Shown piece after piece: positions 35,884-45,136 of a stretch of DNA of 64,000 nt; within the stretch, counting starts at the first letter, position 1; each line of letters opens with the position of its first letter. Source of the DNA: Cronobacter universalis NCTC 9529. Its GTDB lineage: Bacteria > Pseudomonadota > Gammaproteobacteria > Enterobacterales > Enterobacteriaceae. The stretch is from contig NZ_CP012257.1 in NCBI RefSeq assembly GCF_001277175.1, positions 2,232,001 to 2,296,000 on the forward strand, written 5' to 3'. Under the pieces are notes generated by a model. That model was not told where the DNA came from, did not search any database, and was given only the letters and a program-made list of their open reading frames with translations. A program made the translations under genes and the position numbers.

Positions 35884-36213
35884 TTACGCCAGCTTGATGA
35901 TGACCATCCCCACCAGCAGCAGCCCAAGCCCGGCCCAGCCTTTGCGGTTAAGCCGCTGGCCGAACAGGATCCAGCCTGCCGCTACCGTCGCGGCGATCCC
36001 GAAACCGCCCCACAGCGCGTACGCCACCGCCAGATCGATGCCTTCCACCGCCTGCCCCAGCGCGCTGAAGGCGGCCAGTACGGCCGCAAGCGACGCCACG
36101 CCATACACCGGACGGCGAAAACCGTCGGAAAACTTCAGCCAGATATTGGCGATAATTTCGAGGCCGATCGCCAGCAGCAGCCAGAGAATATGCTGTAACT
36201 CAACCTGCGACAT
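35884..36213 (-). CDS. mdtI: MdtI, spermidine exporter subunit (SMR family)
   Basis: This 109-residue, four-helix small multidrug resistance protein matches E. coli MdtI, with [20 protein letters not shown] and [20 protein letters not shown]. It has the SMR glutamate in the first helix. With MdtJ it forms a heteromeric spermidine exporter. Its start overlaps the end of mdtJ by 14 bases, so the two are translated together. Confidence 0.96.
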   Translation of the reverse strand: MSQVELQHILWLLLAIGLEIIANIWLKFSDGFRRPVYGVASLAAVLAAFSALGQAVEGIDLAVAYALWGGFGIAATVAAGWILFGQRLNRKGWAGLGLLLVGMVIIKLA

Positions 36214-36559
36214 GACGCACCTCCGCGTTGCGGCTCACGGTACGGGTGCCGGTTTTGATCAGCAAAATCCCGGCAATTAATACCAACAGACCCAGCGCTT
36301 TTTGCACCGTCACGGTTTCGTTAAACAGCAATACGCTAAAGAGCGTAATTAAAACAATCCCGACACCTTCCCACAGGGCGTAAGCCACACCCAGCGCAAT
36401 ACGCTTAACAGAAAAAGACAGCAAAATATAAGAAAGGGAAATCATCACCAGCATTAAAATAAATCCGGCGTGGCCGCCGCCAACGCTTGCCCATTTTAAT
36501 GCCAGCGTCCCGGTAATTTCCGCCACAATAGCTAATGCTAATAAAATCCAGTAAATCAT
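36200..36559 (-). CDS. mdtJ: MdtJ, spermidine exporter subunit (SMR family)
   Basis: This 119-residue four-helix protein begins [20 protein letters not shown], with the SMR membrane glutamate at residue 14, and continues with [21 protein letters not shown]. It is the MdtI partner. The SD AGGAGAG is strong. A 34-codon reading frame lies 125 bases upstream in the leader (36685-36789), where E. coli has the regulatory ORF mdtU, so spermidine control by leader translation is likely here too. Confidence 0.96.
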   Translation of the reverse strand: MIYWILLALAIVAEITGTLALKWASVGGGHAGFILMLVMISLSYILLSFSVKRIALGVAYALWEGVGIVLITLFSVLLFNETVTVQKALGLLVLIAGILLIKTGTRTVSRNAEVRHVAG

Positions 36560-36684
36560 AATCTCTCTCCTGCCTGAAAAAATACACAGGCATATCAGAT
36601 GGCGCGTAAATACGCGTCATTAAAAACGATTAAAACAGTGACAGGCGTACAGTGACGGCCTGAAAAATTCAGAAGAGAGACGGA

Positions 36685-36789
36685 CTAAAGCGCCGTATGC
36701 CAGTGCTGTTCACCGCAAAGAAAGGTGGCAGGAAAAGGAGTGGAAGAAACGTAAAACAGGGAAATAAAACAATTGAACAGGTTGTCCAT
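36685..36789 (-). CDS. mdtU: MdtU-type leader ORF upstream of mdtJI
   Basis: ATG 36789 opens an uninterrupted 34-codon frame starting MDNLFNCFISLFYVSSTPFP and ending QHWHTAL, with a GAAAGA ribosome-site-like element six bases or less upstream. E. coli mdtU is also a 34-codon ORF in the mdtJI leader. It is reported to let spermidine set mdtJI expression by changing leader translation and premature termination. Support here is exact length, strand and position; I could not compare the sequences. The 125 bases between it and mdtJ are the region where termination would be decided. Confidence 0.7.
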   Translation of the reverse strand: MDNLFNCFISLFYVSSTPFPATFLCGEQHWHTAL

Positions 36790-37065
36790 AATCTTTCAAT
36801 TTATCCGCGGTCTTGCTTCTCGTCGTTGCGGATCAAAATTGGCCTCGGTAGTCAAACACGCCTGAATTAAACCATGCCGTTAGACTTTTCTCAACTCGTT
36901 TACACTACTTTACGGCACGATTGACTGTTTATATAGGGTAAAAACAGCGGCTTATTTCACCGGGCCGATTAATTAATCACGCCAGACGGTTAAATAATCA
37001 TTAGCTGGCTTTCTTTTTTCACGATATGCTATTTTCTTACATTAATTTAACAAGGAAGTATCAGA
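36790..37065. other. AT-rich divergent region between mdtU-mdtJI and the ASCH gene
   Basis: These 276 bases are much richer in A/T than the flanks and should hold both promoters. TTGACTG with TATATAGG follows near 36920. SD-like AAGGAAG lies 9 bases before 37066. No operator was recognised with confidence. Confidence 0.4.
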
Positions 37066-37473
37066 ATGACCGTAGACGAACTGCAACAGAAATATCCCGG
37101 CGCGCGGGCCTGGGGCTTTGGCGACTCACCGCACATGGCGGATGAGCTGGGCGCGCTGGTGGCGGACGGCGCCAAACGCGCCAGCTGCAGCGACTATCAC
37201 GCCTGGCGGCAGGACGCCGACCCGACCCTGCCGGGGGATTACCATATTATCCTCAACGGCGCGGGCGAGCCGCTGTGCGTTATTCGCACCCACACGCTGC
37301 GGCTGGTGAACTTCTGCGACGTCACCGAACAGCTCGCCGCCCTGGAAGGCGAAGGCGACTTAAGCCTCGCTTACTGGCGCAATGAGCATGAAGCGTTTTT
37401 CACCCGCGCCGGCTGTTTCTCTCCCGACATGCCGCTGATGTTTGAGGAGTTTGGCCTGGTGGAGCGGTGTTGA
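37066..37473 (+). CDS. ASCH-domain protein
   Basis: This 135-residue protein is a single ASCH domain, an RNA-binding-like PUA-related fold: DGAKRASCSDYHAW, PGDYHIILNGAGEPLCVIRT, and LVNFCDVTEQLAALEGEGDLSLAYWRNEHEAFF. Some relatives (YqfB-type) hydrolyse N4-acetylcytidine, but those are shorter, so a function cannot be assigned. It stands alone and is divergent from mdtJI. It is absent from this place in E. coli as far as I recall. Confidence 0.87.
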   Translation: MTVDELQQKYPGARAWGFGDSPHMADELGALVADGAKRASCSDYHAWRQDADPTLPGDYHIILNGAGEPLCVIRTHTLRLVNFCDVTEQLAALEGEGDLSLAYWRNEHEAFFTRAGCFSPDMPLMFEEFGLVERC

Positions 37474-37599
37474 GGGGGTATTACAAGATCAGAAACGCCT
37501 TACCTGGCGGACTTTTATTGTCGCCGTGCAGCGTTTATGGTCTGGTTTAACCGGCAGCGCGGCGAAGGCGTAAAGACAACATAAATGTTTTAGCCCGCC

Positions 37600-38868
37600 T
37601 CACCACAAACTCGCGCGCGGCAATTCACTGAAACGGGTAGTGTAGCCGGGCGAGAGAAATTCGCGCTTCATTGCCCAGGGCTTGACGATCCCCTGGCCTG
37701 CGAACCAGAGCTTCCCCCTGCCTGAGCGATTATATTCATCCAGCAGATGCATCAGCGGCGCGCTGTTGGCCTGCGGCGGGTGTTCGTCGAAGAGATTAAG
37801 CTGCGCCACGCCCTGGCTGAAAAAATCCCCCAGCATGACGCCCGCCTTGATATAGCGATACCCTTCGCGCCAGATGGCGTCCAGCGCGCTTACCGCCAGC
37901 CGCACGATTTCGCGGGTGTCGTTGGTGGGCGTCAGCGCCTGGCACAGCGCCTGATTGCTGTAGCGGTCGTCCGGCTCGTCATGCGGGCTGGTGCGGATAA
38001 ACACCGCCACCTGGCGGCAGAACTGATGCTCCTGACGCAGTTTCTCCGCGGCGCGCTCCGCCCAGGCGCAGACCGCCTGGCGCATATCCTGATAAGCCGT
38101 GACGCGGTAGCCAAACGAACGGCTGCACACGATCTGCTGTTTCGCCGCGACAAATTCATCCATTGCCAGACAGGGCTCGCCGCGCAGTTCCCGCACGGTG
38201 CGCTCCAGCACCACATTGAAATTTTTGCGGATCACCCACGCCGGGCTGTTGGCCAGATCAAACGCGGTCTCAATGCCCATCGCCGCCAGCTTTTTGCTGA
38301 GCCTGCGCCCGACGCCCCAGACGTCCTCCACCTTAAAATGCGCCAGCGCCCTGCGCAGCCGGGCCGGGTCGGAGAGATCGACGACCGCGCCCGACTTCGG
38401 CCATTTTTTAGTGGCGAGATTGGCGAGCTTGGCGAGCGTTTTAGTCGGCGCGATGCCCACGCCGACCGGCAGATGGGTTTCGCGCCAGAGGCGGTCGCGG
38501 ATCTCCTGCGCAAACGTGGTCAGCGACATGACGTTACTGACGCCGCGCAGATCGACAAACGCCTCGTCGATCGAGTAGATCTCCACCTGCGGCGCCATCT
38601 CTTCGAGAATATCCATCACGCGTTTGCTCATGTCGGCATAAAACGCGTAGTTGGAGCTGAAGACCGCCACGCGATGACGCTCAAAGAGCGCGCGCTGTTT
38701 GAAATAGGGCTCCGCCATGGTGATGCCGAGCGCCTTCGCCTGGCGGCTGCGGGCAATGACGCAGCCGTCGTTGTTGCTCAGCACCACGACCGGTTTATCC
38801 CGCAGATCCGGGCGAAACACCATCTCGCAGGAGGCGTAAAAGCTGTTCACATCCACCAGCGCGTACAT
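37600..38868 (-). CDS. umuC: UmuC, catalytic subunit of DNA polymerase V
   Basis: This 422-residue Y-family polymerase equals E. coli UmuC in length. It starts [20 protein letters not shown], with catalytic carboxylates in [10 protein letters not shown] and [10 protein letters not shown] (about residues 6 and 101-102), and has a little-finger domain after residue 240. With UmuD'2 it copies damaged DNA during the SOS response. Its ATG lies one base after the umuD stop, so it is co-transcribed from the LexA-controlled promoter at 39322. Confidence 0.96.
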   Translation of the reverse strand: MYALVDVNSFYASCEMVFRPDLRDKPVVVLSNNDGCVIARSRQAKALGITMAEPYFKQRALFERHRVAVFSSNYAFYADMSKRVMDILEEMAPQVEIYSIDEAFVDLRGVSNVMSLTTFAQEIRDRLWRETHLPVGVGIAPTKTLAKLANLATKKWPKSGAVVDLSDPARLRRALAHFKVEDVWGVGRRLSKKLAAMGIETAFDLANSPAWVIRKNFNVVLERTVRELRGEPCLAMDEFVAAKQQIVCSRSFGYRVTAYQDMRQAVCAWAERAAEKLRQEHQFCRQVAVFIRTSPHDEPDDRYSNQALCQALTPTNDTREIVRLAVSALDAIWREGYRYIKAGVMLGDFFSQGVAQLNLFDEHPPQANSAPLMHLLDEYNRSGRGKLWFAGQGIVKPWAMKREFLSPGYTTRFSELPRASLW

Positions 38869-38869
38869 C

Positions 38870-39289
38870 TCAGCGCCTCTTCTTCAGCACCCAGGTCACC
38901 ACGCCGAAAATCACTACCTCGGCGTCACCGCCAAGCGGGATCGGCGCGAAATCCGGGTTCATCGGCACCAGCTGCGCGACCGGACGCAGCCGCAGGGTTT
39001 TCACGGTGAACTCCCCTTCCAGCGCGGCCACGACAATGTCGCCCTCCTGCGGCTTCAGGGCGCTGTCCACCACCAGCAGATCGCCATCCTCGATCCCGGC
39101 GCCGTTCATCGACTCCCCGGCCGCCCGTAAAAAATAGGTGGCATTCGGGTGCACAATGCAGTGCGCGTCGAGGCTCACGCGCTTTTCGACGTAATCCTGA
39201 GCGGGCGACGGGAAACCGCAGGCCACTGTCTCAAGAAACAGCGGCAACTCCCCGGCATCAGGTTGTGGCAAGAGACGCATCATTAACAT
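38870..39289 (-). CDS. umuD: UmuD, self-cleaving subunit of DNA polymerase V
   Basis: This 139-residue protein has the RecA-stimulated cleavage site Cys24-Gly25 (ACGFPSP), catalytic Ser60 (AGESM) and Lys97 (FTVKT), all at the E. coli numbering. ATG 39289 is chosen because GGAG lies seven bases upstream and it gives exactly the E. coli length; ATG 39301 is four codons longer. Cleaved UmuD' joins UmuC. Confidence 0.96.
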   Translation of the reverse strand: MLMMRLLPQPDAGELPLFLETVACGFPSPAQDYVEKRVSLDAHCIVHPNATYFLRAAGESMNGAGIEDGDLLVVDSALKPQEGDIVVAALEGEFTVKTLRLRPVAQLVPMNPDFAPIPLGGDAEVVIFGVVTWVLKKRR

Positions 39290-39321
39290 GGCGTGCTCCA
39301 TCCATTCATTATGTTGTTATT

Positions 39322-39341
39322 TACTGTGTTTATATACAGTA
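39322..39341. promoter_or_regulatory. LexA box of umuDC
   Basis: TACTGTGTTTATATACAGTA contains the SOS consensus CTGT-N8-ACAG with flanking TA and TA, 33-52 bases before the umuD start. Confidence 0.93.
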
Positions 39342-39446
39342 GTTTGATTTGCGGTATTCTGACAACCCTATTTTTAAGCGAAGCGGCGCAATTGCCTGGA
39401 GAACGGCCAGTTTGTGCGGGTTTGTTGAGCGGCATGGAATGAAGAT

Positions 39447-39478
39447 AAAAAAAAGCCAGAGCGCAGGCTCTGGCTTTT
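39447..39478 (-). terminator. Terminator of rlhA
   Basis: On the minus strand AAAAGCCAGAGC, loop CTGC, GCTCTGGCTTTT continues into eight T in total. It lies 13 bases after the rlhA stop. Confidence 0.92.
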
Positions 39479-39490
39479 GGGGAAGAACAA

Positions 39491-41455
39491 TCAGGCGTTT
39501 TTGCGTTTCGGCAGGGTTTTCAGCAGATCTTCCGGGCTGATGGACGCGACCACGCTGCCCGGCTGCGGCATTTTCAGGATATGGTTTTTGATCTTGCCGA
39601 CGACGTGCATTTCGCAGGGTTTGCAGTCAAAACGCAGCGTTAACACTTCGTCGCCGTGCACCAGCTGCATCGGCGTCGCCTTCCAGCTCTTGATGTTGCC
39701 TTTCGCCTGTTTCGGGCAGAGGTTAAAGGCAAAGCGCAGGCAGTGTTTGGTGATCATCACCGGCACGTCGCCTTTTTCCTCATGCGCCTCATACGCGGCG
39801 TCGATAAGCTGCACGCCATAGCGCTGGTAAAATTCACGCGCCTTATGGTTGTAGACGTTCGCGAGGAAGCTCAGGTGCGTTTCCGGGTAGACCGGCGGCG
39901 GCACGGAGACCGGCTTGCGCGCGCCGCGCTGGTAGTTCGCCAGGCGCGCGGCGTCCAGCGCCTCGACCGCTTCACGACGGAACGCGTTGAGCTGGCTGTT
40001 AGGCACAAACAGCGCGCCCGGCAGCGTAATCTGCACGTCGCGGGCGAAATAGATAGTCTGCCCCAGTTTCGCCAGGCCCTCTTTCAGGCTGGTCAGCGCT
40101 TTTTCCGGGTTGTTAGCTTCGTCGAACTGCCCGTCGAGCGTATGCGTCACGCTGACGCCGTCTTCGCTGGTGATGGTCAGGATCAGCTGTTCCTGCCAGC
40201 CGCCGAGTTCGATATCCACGCCGATGCGGCGCTCGCTGGAGGTTTTCAGCAGCGCCTGCTGCCAGTTGTGATCAAGGTTGCGGTTAAGCTTGTGGTGCGG
40301 GCGCAGTGTTTTCAGCGCCGCCGGCATCTCGTTCGGGAAGACGCGGTAGCGGTTTTCACCGGTTTTTTCCGCCACATTGACGCGAAAGCCCACCACTTCG
40401 CGTTTGATCATAACGTTCAGCCCGTCGCCGTTCGCCAGCGGCTCGGTGACTTCCACATCCAGATGCTCTTTGCCGACGCTCAGCACTTCGCCGACCGGCA
40501 GGCCGACAAACGTCGGGGTATCGAACGCGCCGATATCTATCTTACGGGCGTTAACGAAGTAGTCGGTGCTGCCGCGGTGGAAGGTCTTCTCGGTGGACGG
40601 CACGAAGTAGTGCGCCGTGTTGCCTGCTGATGAGCGCGCCAGATCGCCGCGATCCTCAATAATGGCGTCGAGCATCTGACGGTAGTGCGCCGTGATGTTT
40701 TTCACGTAGCTCATGTCTTTGTAGCGCCCTTCAATCTTGAAGGAGCGCACGCCTGCGTCAATCAGCGCCGCCAGGTTGGCGGTTTGATCGTTATCTTTCA
40801 TCGACAGCAGGTGTTTCTCATACGCCACCACGCGGCCCTGATCGTCTTTCAGGGTGTACGGCAGGCGGCAGGCCTGCGAGCAGTCGCCGCGGTTGGCGCT
40901 GCGCCCGGTCTGGGCGTGGGAGATATTGCACTGGCCTGAATAGGCCACGCACAGCGCGCCATGAATAAAGAATTCGATGGTGGCGTCGGTGTTTTCATGA
41001 ATGGCGCGGATCTGGTTGAGGTTCAGCTCGCGCGCCAGCACGATTTGCGAGAAACCGGCATCGGAGAGGAATTTCGCTTTCTCGACGCTGCGGATATCGC
41101 ACTGGGTACTGGCATGCAGCTCGATGGGCGGAATATCCAGCTCCATAATGCCCATGTCCTGCACGATCAGGGCGTCGACGCCCGCGTCATAAAGCTGGCC
41201 GATAAGCTTACGGGCCGGCTCCAGTTCGTCGTCATGCAGAATAGTGTTAAGGGTGATAAACACCTTCGCGCCGAAGCGATGGGCGAACGGCACCAGGTCT
41301 GCGATGTCCTGGAGGCTGTTGCTGGCGTTGTGGCGGGCGCCGAAACCGGGGCCGCCGATATAGACTGCATCTGCGCCGTGCAGAATGGCTTCGCGGGCGA
41401 TGGCGGTATCGCGGGCGGGGCTGAGCAGTTCAAGGTGATGCGATTGCAGGCGCAT
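39491..41455 (-). CDS. rlhA: RlhA (YdcP), 23S rRNA C2501 hydroxylase, U32 family
   Basis: This 654-residue protein matches E. coli RlhA. It hydroxylates cytidine 2501 of 23S rRNA using prephenate-dependent chemistry. Visible blocks are LELLSPARDTAIAREAILHG, GADAVYIGGPGFGARHNASN and the four-cysteine region: CVAYSGQCNISHAQTGR, then NRGDCSQACRLPY. A second cysteine pair lies in CLRFAFNLCPKQAKG and FDCKPCEMHV near the C-terminus. It is monocistronic, with a strong terminator. Confidence 0.96.
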   Translation of the reverse strand: MRLQSHHLELLSPARDTAIAREAILHGADAVYIGGPGFGARHNASNSLQDIADLVPFAHRFGAKVFITLNTILHDDELEPARKLIGQLYDAGVDALIVQDMGIMELDIPPIELHASTQCDIRSVEKAKFLSDAGFSQIVLARELNLNQIRAIHENTDATIEFFIHGALCVAYSGQCNISHAQTGRSANRGDCSQACRLPYTLKDDQGRVVAYEKHLLSMKDNDQTANLAALIDAGVRSFKIEGRYKDMSYVKNITAHYRQMLDAIIEDRGDLARSSAGNTAHYFVPSTEKTFHRGSTDYFVNARKIDIGAFDTPTFVGLPVGEVLSVGKEHLDVEVTEPLANGDGLNVMIKREVVGFRVNVAEKTGENRYRVFPNEMPAALKTLRPHHKLNRNLDHNWQQALLKTSSERRIGVDIELGGWQEQLILTITSEDGVSVTHTLDGQFDEANNPEKALTSLKEGLAKLGQTIYFARDVQITLPGALFVPNSQLNAFRREAVEALDAARLANYQRGARKPVSVPPPVYPETHLSFLANVYNHKAREFYQRYGVQLIDAAYEAHEEKGDVPVMITKHCLRFAFNLCPKQAKGNIKSWKATPMQLVHGDEVLTLRFDCKPCEMHVVGKIKNHILKMPQPGSVVASISPEDLLKTLPKRKNA

Positions 41456-41540
41456 AATTCGTCGTTATCCGTTATTTGAAAGGCGGCTATTGTAGTCACA
41501 TTCCGGGCGTTCGGAAACTCTTTCACGGCCCCGTCGCGGG

Positions 41541-41692
41541 TTTGCCGTTTTACGGCAAAGTATTGCACAAAGGTTTATTTCACGCGGCGCGGCGCAAGGG
41601 ATACGCTGGAGCGGTATTCCTGACTTATCACCTCAGTTTCATCGTGTCGTTGTAGATTGTCGTTGGCCGCAAGCTCGCTTGCGGTTTTTTTT
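41541..41692 (+). ncRNA. Candidate plus-strand small RNA ending at an orphan terminator
   Basis: CCGCAAGC-TC-GCTTGCGG at 41667-41684 is followed by eight T (41685-41692), a strong rho-independent terminator on the plus strand. No plus-strand gene lies upstream: rlhA and sutR both run leftward. A second perfect hairpin, TTTGCCGT-TTT-ACGGCAAA, is at 41541-41559. A transcript starting somewhere in 41470-41620 and ending at 41692 would be a small RNA between, and antisense to neither, of the flanking genes except for two bases of sutR. No convincing -35/-10 pair was found, so the 5' end is unknown; the start given is only the first hairpin. Confidence 0.4.
41667..41692 (+). terminator. Orphan rho-independent terminator
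   Basis: An 8-bp perfect stem with a two-base loop and eight T on the plus strand, with no plus-strand coding gene before it. On the minus strand it has no T-run, so it does not serve sutR. Confidence 0.85.
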
Positions 41693-42221
41693 ATGGCGCC
41701 GGGTAGTGGATCAGCGAATGAAAACGCACCGGCAGCGGCGTCGCGTTGCGGTAGGCGTGCGGCCGGTCGCCGGAAAACTTCAGCCCTTCGCCGGGGCCGA
41801 GCCGCCGCCAGACGCCGTCTGTCTGTAGCTCCAGCTCGCCCTCAATCACCACCACATGCTCCGTTACGCCGCGCTCATGGGGCGTGGAGTCGCTCTGCGC
41901 GCCGGGGGCGAGCGTGACGGCGAGCATATCGAAGCGCAGCTGTTCATCCCACGGAAACAGTGGCTCCACCAGCATCGTCTGCTGGGCGTCAAACACGGTG
42001 CGCGCCCCCGGCGCAGGCGGCGTGATAAACGCCGAAAACGGCACGTTAAAGCCGGTGGCGATTTTCCACAGCGTGGCGACCGTCGGGCTCGATTCGTTGC
42101 GCTCTATCTGGCCGAGCATCGCTTTCGACACGCCGGTTTCCTGCGCCGCCTGGGTCAGGCTCCAGTTTTTCTGCTGGCGCAGCGCTTTCAGCGTCTGCGC
42201 GAGATGGGCGGTGATATCCAT
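41691..42221 (-). CDS. sutR: SutR (YdcN), XRE-cupin regulator
   Basis: This 176-residue protein has an N-terminal Cro/CI helix-turn-helix (about 10-65: LTQAAQETGVSKAMLGQIERNESSP split over two helices) and a C-terminal cupin (STPHERGVTEHVVVIEGELEL, FHSLIHYP). It matches E. coli SutR, a regulator of sulfur utilisation genes. ATG 42221 fits the family start; the 43-codon extension upstream would overlap the operator region. It is divergent from ydcO, with a paired operator-like repeat between them. Confidence 0.93.
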   Translation of the reverse strand: MDITAHLAQTLKALRQQKNWSLTQAAQETGVSKAMLGQIERNESSPTVATLWKIATGFNVPFSAFITPPAPGARTVFDAQQTMLVEPLFPWDEQLRFDMLAVTLAPGAQSDSTPHERGVTEHVVVIEGELELQTDGVWRRLGPGEGLKFSGDRPHAYRNATPLPVRFHSLIHYPAP

Positions 42222-42255
42222 ACGCTCTCCTTTAATAGCGGCCAGTATAGCGCCT

Positions 42256-42304
42256 TGTGCGTTATAGCGCACGATGATAGAGTCGCTGGACGTTATAACG
42301 CACA
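42256..42304. promoter_or_regulatory. Paired inverted operator sites between sutR and ydcO
   Basis: TGTGCGTTATA (42256-42266) and its exact reverse complement TATAACGCACA (42294-42304) are 38 bases apart centre to centre, and each is itself nearly palindromic (GTGCG-N6-CGCAC for the left one). The right copy touches the SD of ydcO. The divergent layout makes SutR the likely binder. Confidence 0.65.
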
Positions 42305-42315
42305 GCGGAGCAAAT

Positions 42316-43479
42316 ATGCGCTTTTCTCTTCCCCCGGCGTCTGCCGTCATTGCAGGGTTTGTGGCGGTACTGGTGGGCTACGCCAGCTCTGCCGCCATTA
42401 TCTGGCAGGCCGCCGCGGCGGCAGGCGCCACGCCCGCGCAAACGGCGGGCTGGATGACGATGCTCGGCATCGGCATGGGCGTCAGCACGCTCGCGCTAAG
42501 CCTGTGGTATCGCGCGCCGGTGCTGACCGCCTGGTCGACGCCCGGCGCGGCGCTGCTGGCGACGGGGCTTGCGGGCAGCGATCTGCATGAGGCGGTCGGG
42601 ATTTTTATTTTCGCCTCGGCGCTTATCGTCATCTGCGGCGCTACCGGGCTGTTCGCCCGCCTGATGAACATTATTCCGCCGGGCCTTGCCGCCGCGATGC
42701 TGGCGGGCATTCTGCTGCGCTTCGGGCTACAGGCGTTCGGCATGCTGGAGGGGCATTTTGCGTTGTGCGCCGCCATGACGGGCGCCTGGCTGCTCTGTAA
42801 AGTCTTCGCGCCGCGCTACGCCGTGGTGGCCGCGCTGCTGGCGGGCGTCGCGGTCTGTCTGTTGCAGGGCGAGGTGAATACGGCGGCGCTGCATTTTCGC
42901 CTCGCGCCGCCGGAGTTTGTCTCCCCCGCGTTCAGCCTCTCTTCGCTGCTCGGCGTCGGCCTGCCCTTCTTTCTGGTGACGATGGCCTCGCAGAACGCGC
43001 CGGGCGTCGCCACGCTGCAGGCGTCCGGCTACCGGGTGCCGGTCTCGCCGCTGATGGTCGCGACCGGCCTGCTGGCGCTGCTCCTTGCGCCCTTTGGCGT
43101 TTTTTCCATCTGCATTGCCGCCATTACCGCGGCCATCTGCCAGAGCCCGGAGGCGCACCCGGAGCGCGAAAAACGCTGGATGGCGGCGGCGATGGCGGGC
43201 GTGTTTTATCTGCTGGCGGGCGTGTGCGGCGGCTCCGTCGGCGCGCTGATGACCGCCCTGCCTCTGCCGTGGCTGCAAACGCTCGCCGGGCTGGCGCTGC
43301 TCGGCACCATTGGCGGCAGTCTGCATCAGGCGCTGGTGAATGAGCGCGCCCGCGACGCGGCGCTGATAACGTTTCTGGTGACGGCGTCCGGCGTCACGCT
43401 GCTCGGCGTCGGGTCGGCGTTCTGGGGGTTGATAGCGGGCGGGATAAGCTACGCGCTGCTGGCGCGCCGGGCGGGATAA
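42316..43479 (+). CDS. ydcO: YdcO, BenE-family transporter
   Basis: This 387-residue protein has about 12 hydrophobic segments and is of the benzoate:H+ symporter (BenE) family, matching E. coli YdcO: WSTPGAALLATGL, NIIPPGLAAAMLAGILLRFGL and FFLVTMASQNAPGVATLQASGY. The true substrate is not known; with SutR it may be a sulfur-containing or aromatic acid, which is inference. ATG 42316 follows GGAG seven bases away; the 14 extra codons upstream run through the operator. Confidence 0.93.
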   Translation: MRFSLPPASAVIAGFVAVLVGYASSAAIIWQAAAAAGATPAQTAGWMTMLGIGMGVSTLALSLWYRAPVLTAWSTPGAALLATGLAGSDLHEAVGIFIFASALIVICGATGLFARLMNIIPPGLAAAMLAGILLRFGLQAFGMLEGHFALCAAMTGAWLLCKVFAPRYAVVAALLAGVAVCLLQGEVNTAALHFRLAPPEFVSPAFSLSSLLGVGLPFFLVTMASQNAPGVATLQASGYRVPVSPLMVATGLLALLLAPFGVFSICIAAITAAICQSPEAHPEREKRWMAAAMAGVFYLLAGVCGGSVGALMTALPLPWLQTLAGLALLGTIGGSLHQALVNERARDAALITFLVTASGVTLLGVGSAFWGLIAGGISYALLARRAG

Positions 43480-43503
43480 AAAAGAGGGAGTCGGGCTCCC
43501 TCT
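43478..43503 (-). terminator. Terminator of ydcL
   Basis: AGAGGGAG-TCGGG-CTCCCTCT between convergent ydcO and ydcL; on the minus strand a run of T follows the stem. Confidence 0.8.
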
Positions 43504-43510
43504 GTTCGGT

Positions 43511-44179
43511 TTATTTCGGCGCGGGATCGAACATGCGCGCGTCGGTTGCCATGTCGTCGATCACCTGTTTGAGGTTATCGACCGTGAGCGGGGTCTTCTC
43601 GTTGCTGAGATCTTTCCCCTCACCTTTACGCACCACTTTCACCACGGTTTTTTGCGTCGCCGCGTCAATCAGCTCGCCTTCAAAGAACAGGCTGGTGTCC
43701 ATCGTGCGATGGCCAGTCGCGACCTGAGTACCGGCCACGACAAGCGCAATCGGCAGCACTTCATAGAATTGCAGCCCCTCTTTGCTGCTGTCGACGGCGG
43801 TAATCGCGCCGCGGAAAATCACGCTGCGCGGCCCTGGCGTCGCCACCAGCGGCTTACGGCTTGCAGCCGCGGTTTTCAGTTTGTCGTTGGTGTAATTCAG
43901 CAGGCCATCGAGAACCTTCTGAGAGATCTGTCCGGTCGGTTTCGGGGCCGGATAATAGACCACCGGGTTGTAAACGATAGAATCGTAATTATTCAGATTA
44001 AAGCCCGGCGCGACCCAGCGCATCACCGGTTTGCCGGTAGCTGACGTGGTTTTTTCAAGGCCCGAATAGTCTTTCAGGAAGCCGGAGTATTGCTCGGGTT
44101 TGGTGGTGCTGGAGGAACAACCGGCAAGCAGCAATAGCGCCGCCACGCCGGAAGCTTTAAATACCGATGTGCTGTGCAT
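43511..44179 (-). CDS. ydcL: YdcL, DUF3313 lipoprotein
   Basis: This 222-residue lipoprotein has a signal with lipobox LLAGC (Cys at residue 21: MHSTSVFKASGVAALLLLAG then C). The mature DUF3313 domain contains PEQYSGFLKDYSGL, MRWVAPGFNLNNYDSIVYNPV and EGELIDAATQKTVVKVV. It matches E. coli YdcL in order and size. Function is unknown. The 5' region is AT-rich. Confidence 0.94.
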   Translation of the reverse strand: MHSTSVFKASGVAALLLLAGCSSSTTKPEQYSGFLKDYSGLEKTTSATGKPVMRWVAPGFNLNNYDSIVYNPVVYYPAPKPTGQISQKVLDGLLNYTNDKLKTAAASRKPLVATPGPRSVIFRGAITAVDSSKEGLQFYEVLPIALVVAGTQVATGHRTMDTSLFFEGELIDAATQKTVVKVVRKGEGKDLSNEKTPLTVDNLKQVIDDMATDARMFDPAPK

Positions 44180-44395
44180 AGAACGTTACCTGTGATTGGA
44201 TGTGCACAGAATGTATAGCAAACGGCGGTGAGAAAAGAGTAATAAAAACGACGGGATAAGAGAAAAAAGCGATCGGGGCTATAAAATCGGATTAGAACAA
44301 TAAATAAAGTTGATGCTAATTATGAAAATATATAAAAAAGTTAATGGCATTAATTCAGAGCCGCGCTGACGGCGGCTCCGTAAAAGATAATCACA

Positions 44396-44989
44396 TTAAC
44401 GTTTTTTCGCGAGCATCGTCGCAAAACGTAAGCGAATACGGTTGCCGCTGGCGTCGGTTTTATGAAGCTGACCGACATCTTCATTGTATTTAATCAGCTC
44501 CCAGCCCTCGTAATAACGGCGCAGTTCCCCTTCGCGGAACGCGAACGGAAAGCCGACAGTGCACGGGTAATCATCGGTATCCATCGCCGCGACAATCAGG
44601 TTATACCCGCCCGGCGCGGTGCAGCGCTGCATATTATCGATAAGCCCGGGAATAGTGTCGCGCTCAAGAAACATCATCACCACGGTGGAGAGAATAAAGT
44701 CATATTCCCCGTCAAACCGCAGCGTATTTAAATCTTTCACCGCGATATGCAGGTTACTGAGCCCTTCCGCCGCCGCGATGCGCTCAAGGTTGGCGATGCT
44801 CGCCGGGTTTTTATCCCACGCGGTGACGTCAAACCCACGGGCGGCGAGGTAAAGGCTGTTGCGCCCGTTGCCGCAGCCGAGATCCAGCGCGCGGCCCGGC
44901 TCGACATAATTCACGGCGTTTAACACGTCAGAGTGCGTGGCCGTCAGGCCATATTTTTCAGTGAAATAGTTTTCATCACGAACGGTCAT
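44396..44989 (-). CDS. tehB: TehB, SAM-dependent tellurite methyltransferase
   Basis: This 197-residue class I methyltransferase has the SAM motif [15 protein letters not shown] (about 36-50) and then AWDKNPASI and [15 protein letters not shown]. TehB converts tellurite to volatile methylated forms, and protects against selenite. It begins [16 protein letters not shown], as in E. coli. The E. coli operon partner tehA (anion channel) is missing: ydcK follows directly. Confidence 0.94.
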   Translation of the reverse strand: MTVRDENYFTEKYGLTATHSDVLNAVNYVEPGRALDLGCGNGRNSLYLAARGFDVTAWDKNPASIANLERIAAAEGLSNLHIAVKDLNTLRFDGEYDFILSTVVMMFLERDTIPGLIDNMQRCTAPGGYNLIVAAMDTDDYPCTVGFPFAFREGELRRYYEGWELIKYNEDVGQLHKTDASGNRIRLRFATMLAKKR

Positions 44990-45136
44990 GGGGGTTCCTT
45001 AAGAGAGGTCTGCCGGCGAAGCGGCAAAGATATATTCTGCATGCATTTTATAAAACTTCCCTCACGAACGCTATCGCCTTCCCGGCGCGTAAAAATTTGC
45101 TACGGTTAATTTATCGTCTCTGGCAAGGAAATCCTG

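Noticed and set aside
44357..44378. Hairpin GAGCCGC...GCGGCTC downstream of tehB
   Set aside because: No T-run follows on the minus strand, so it was not called as a terminator; it could still be a weak one.
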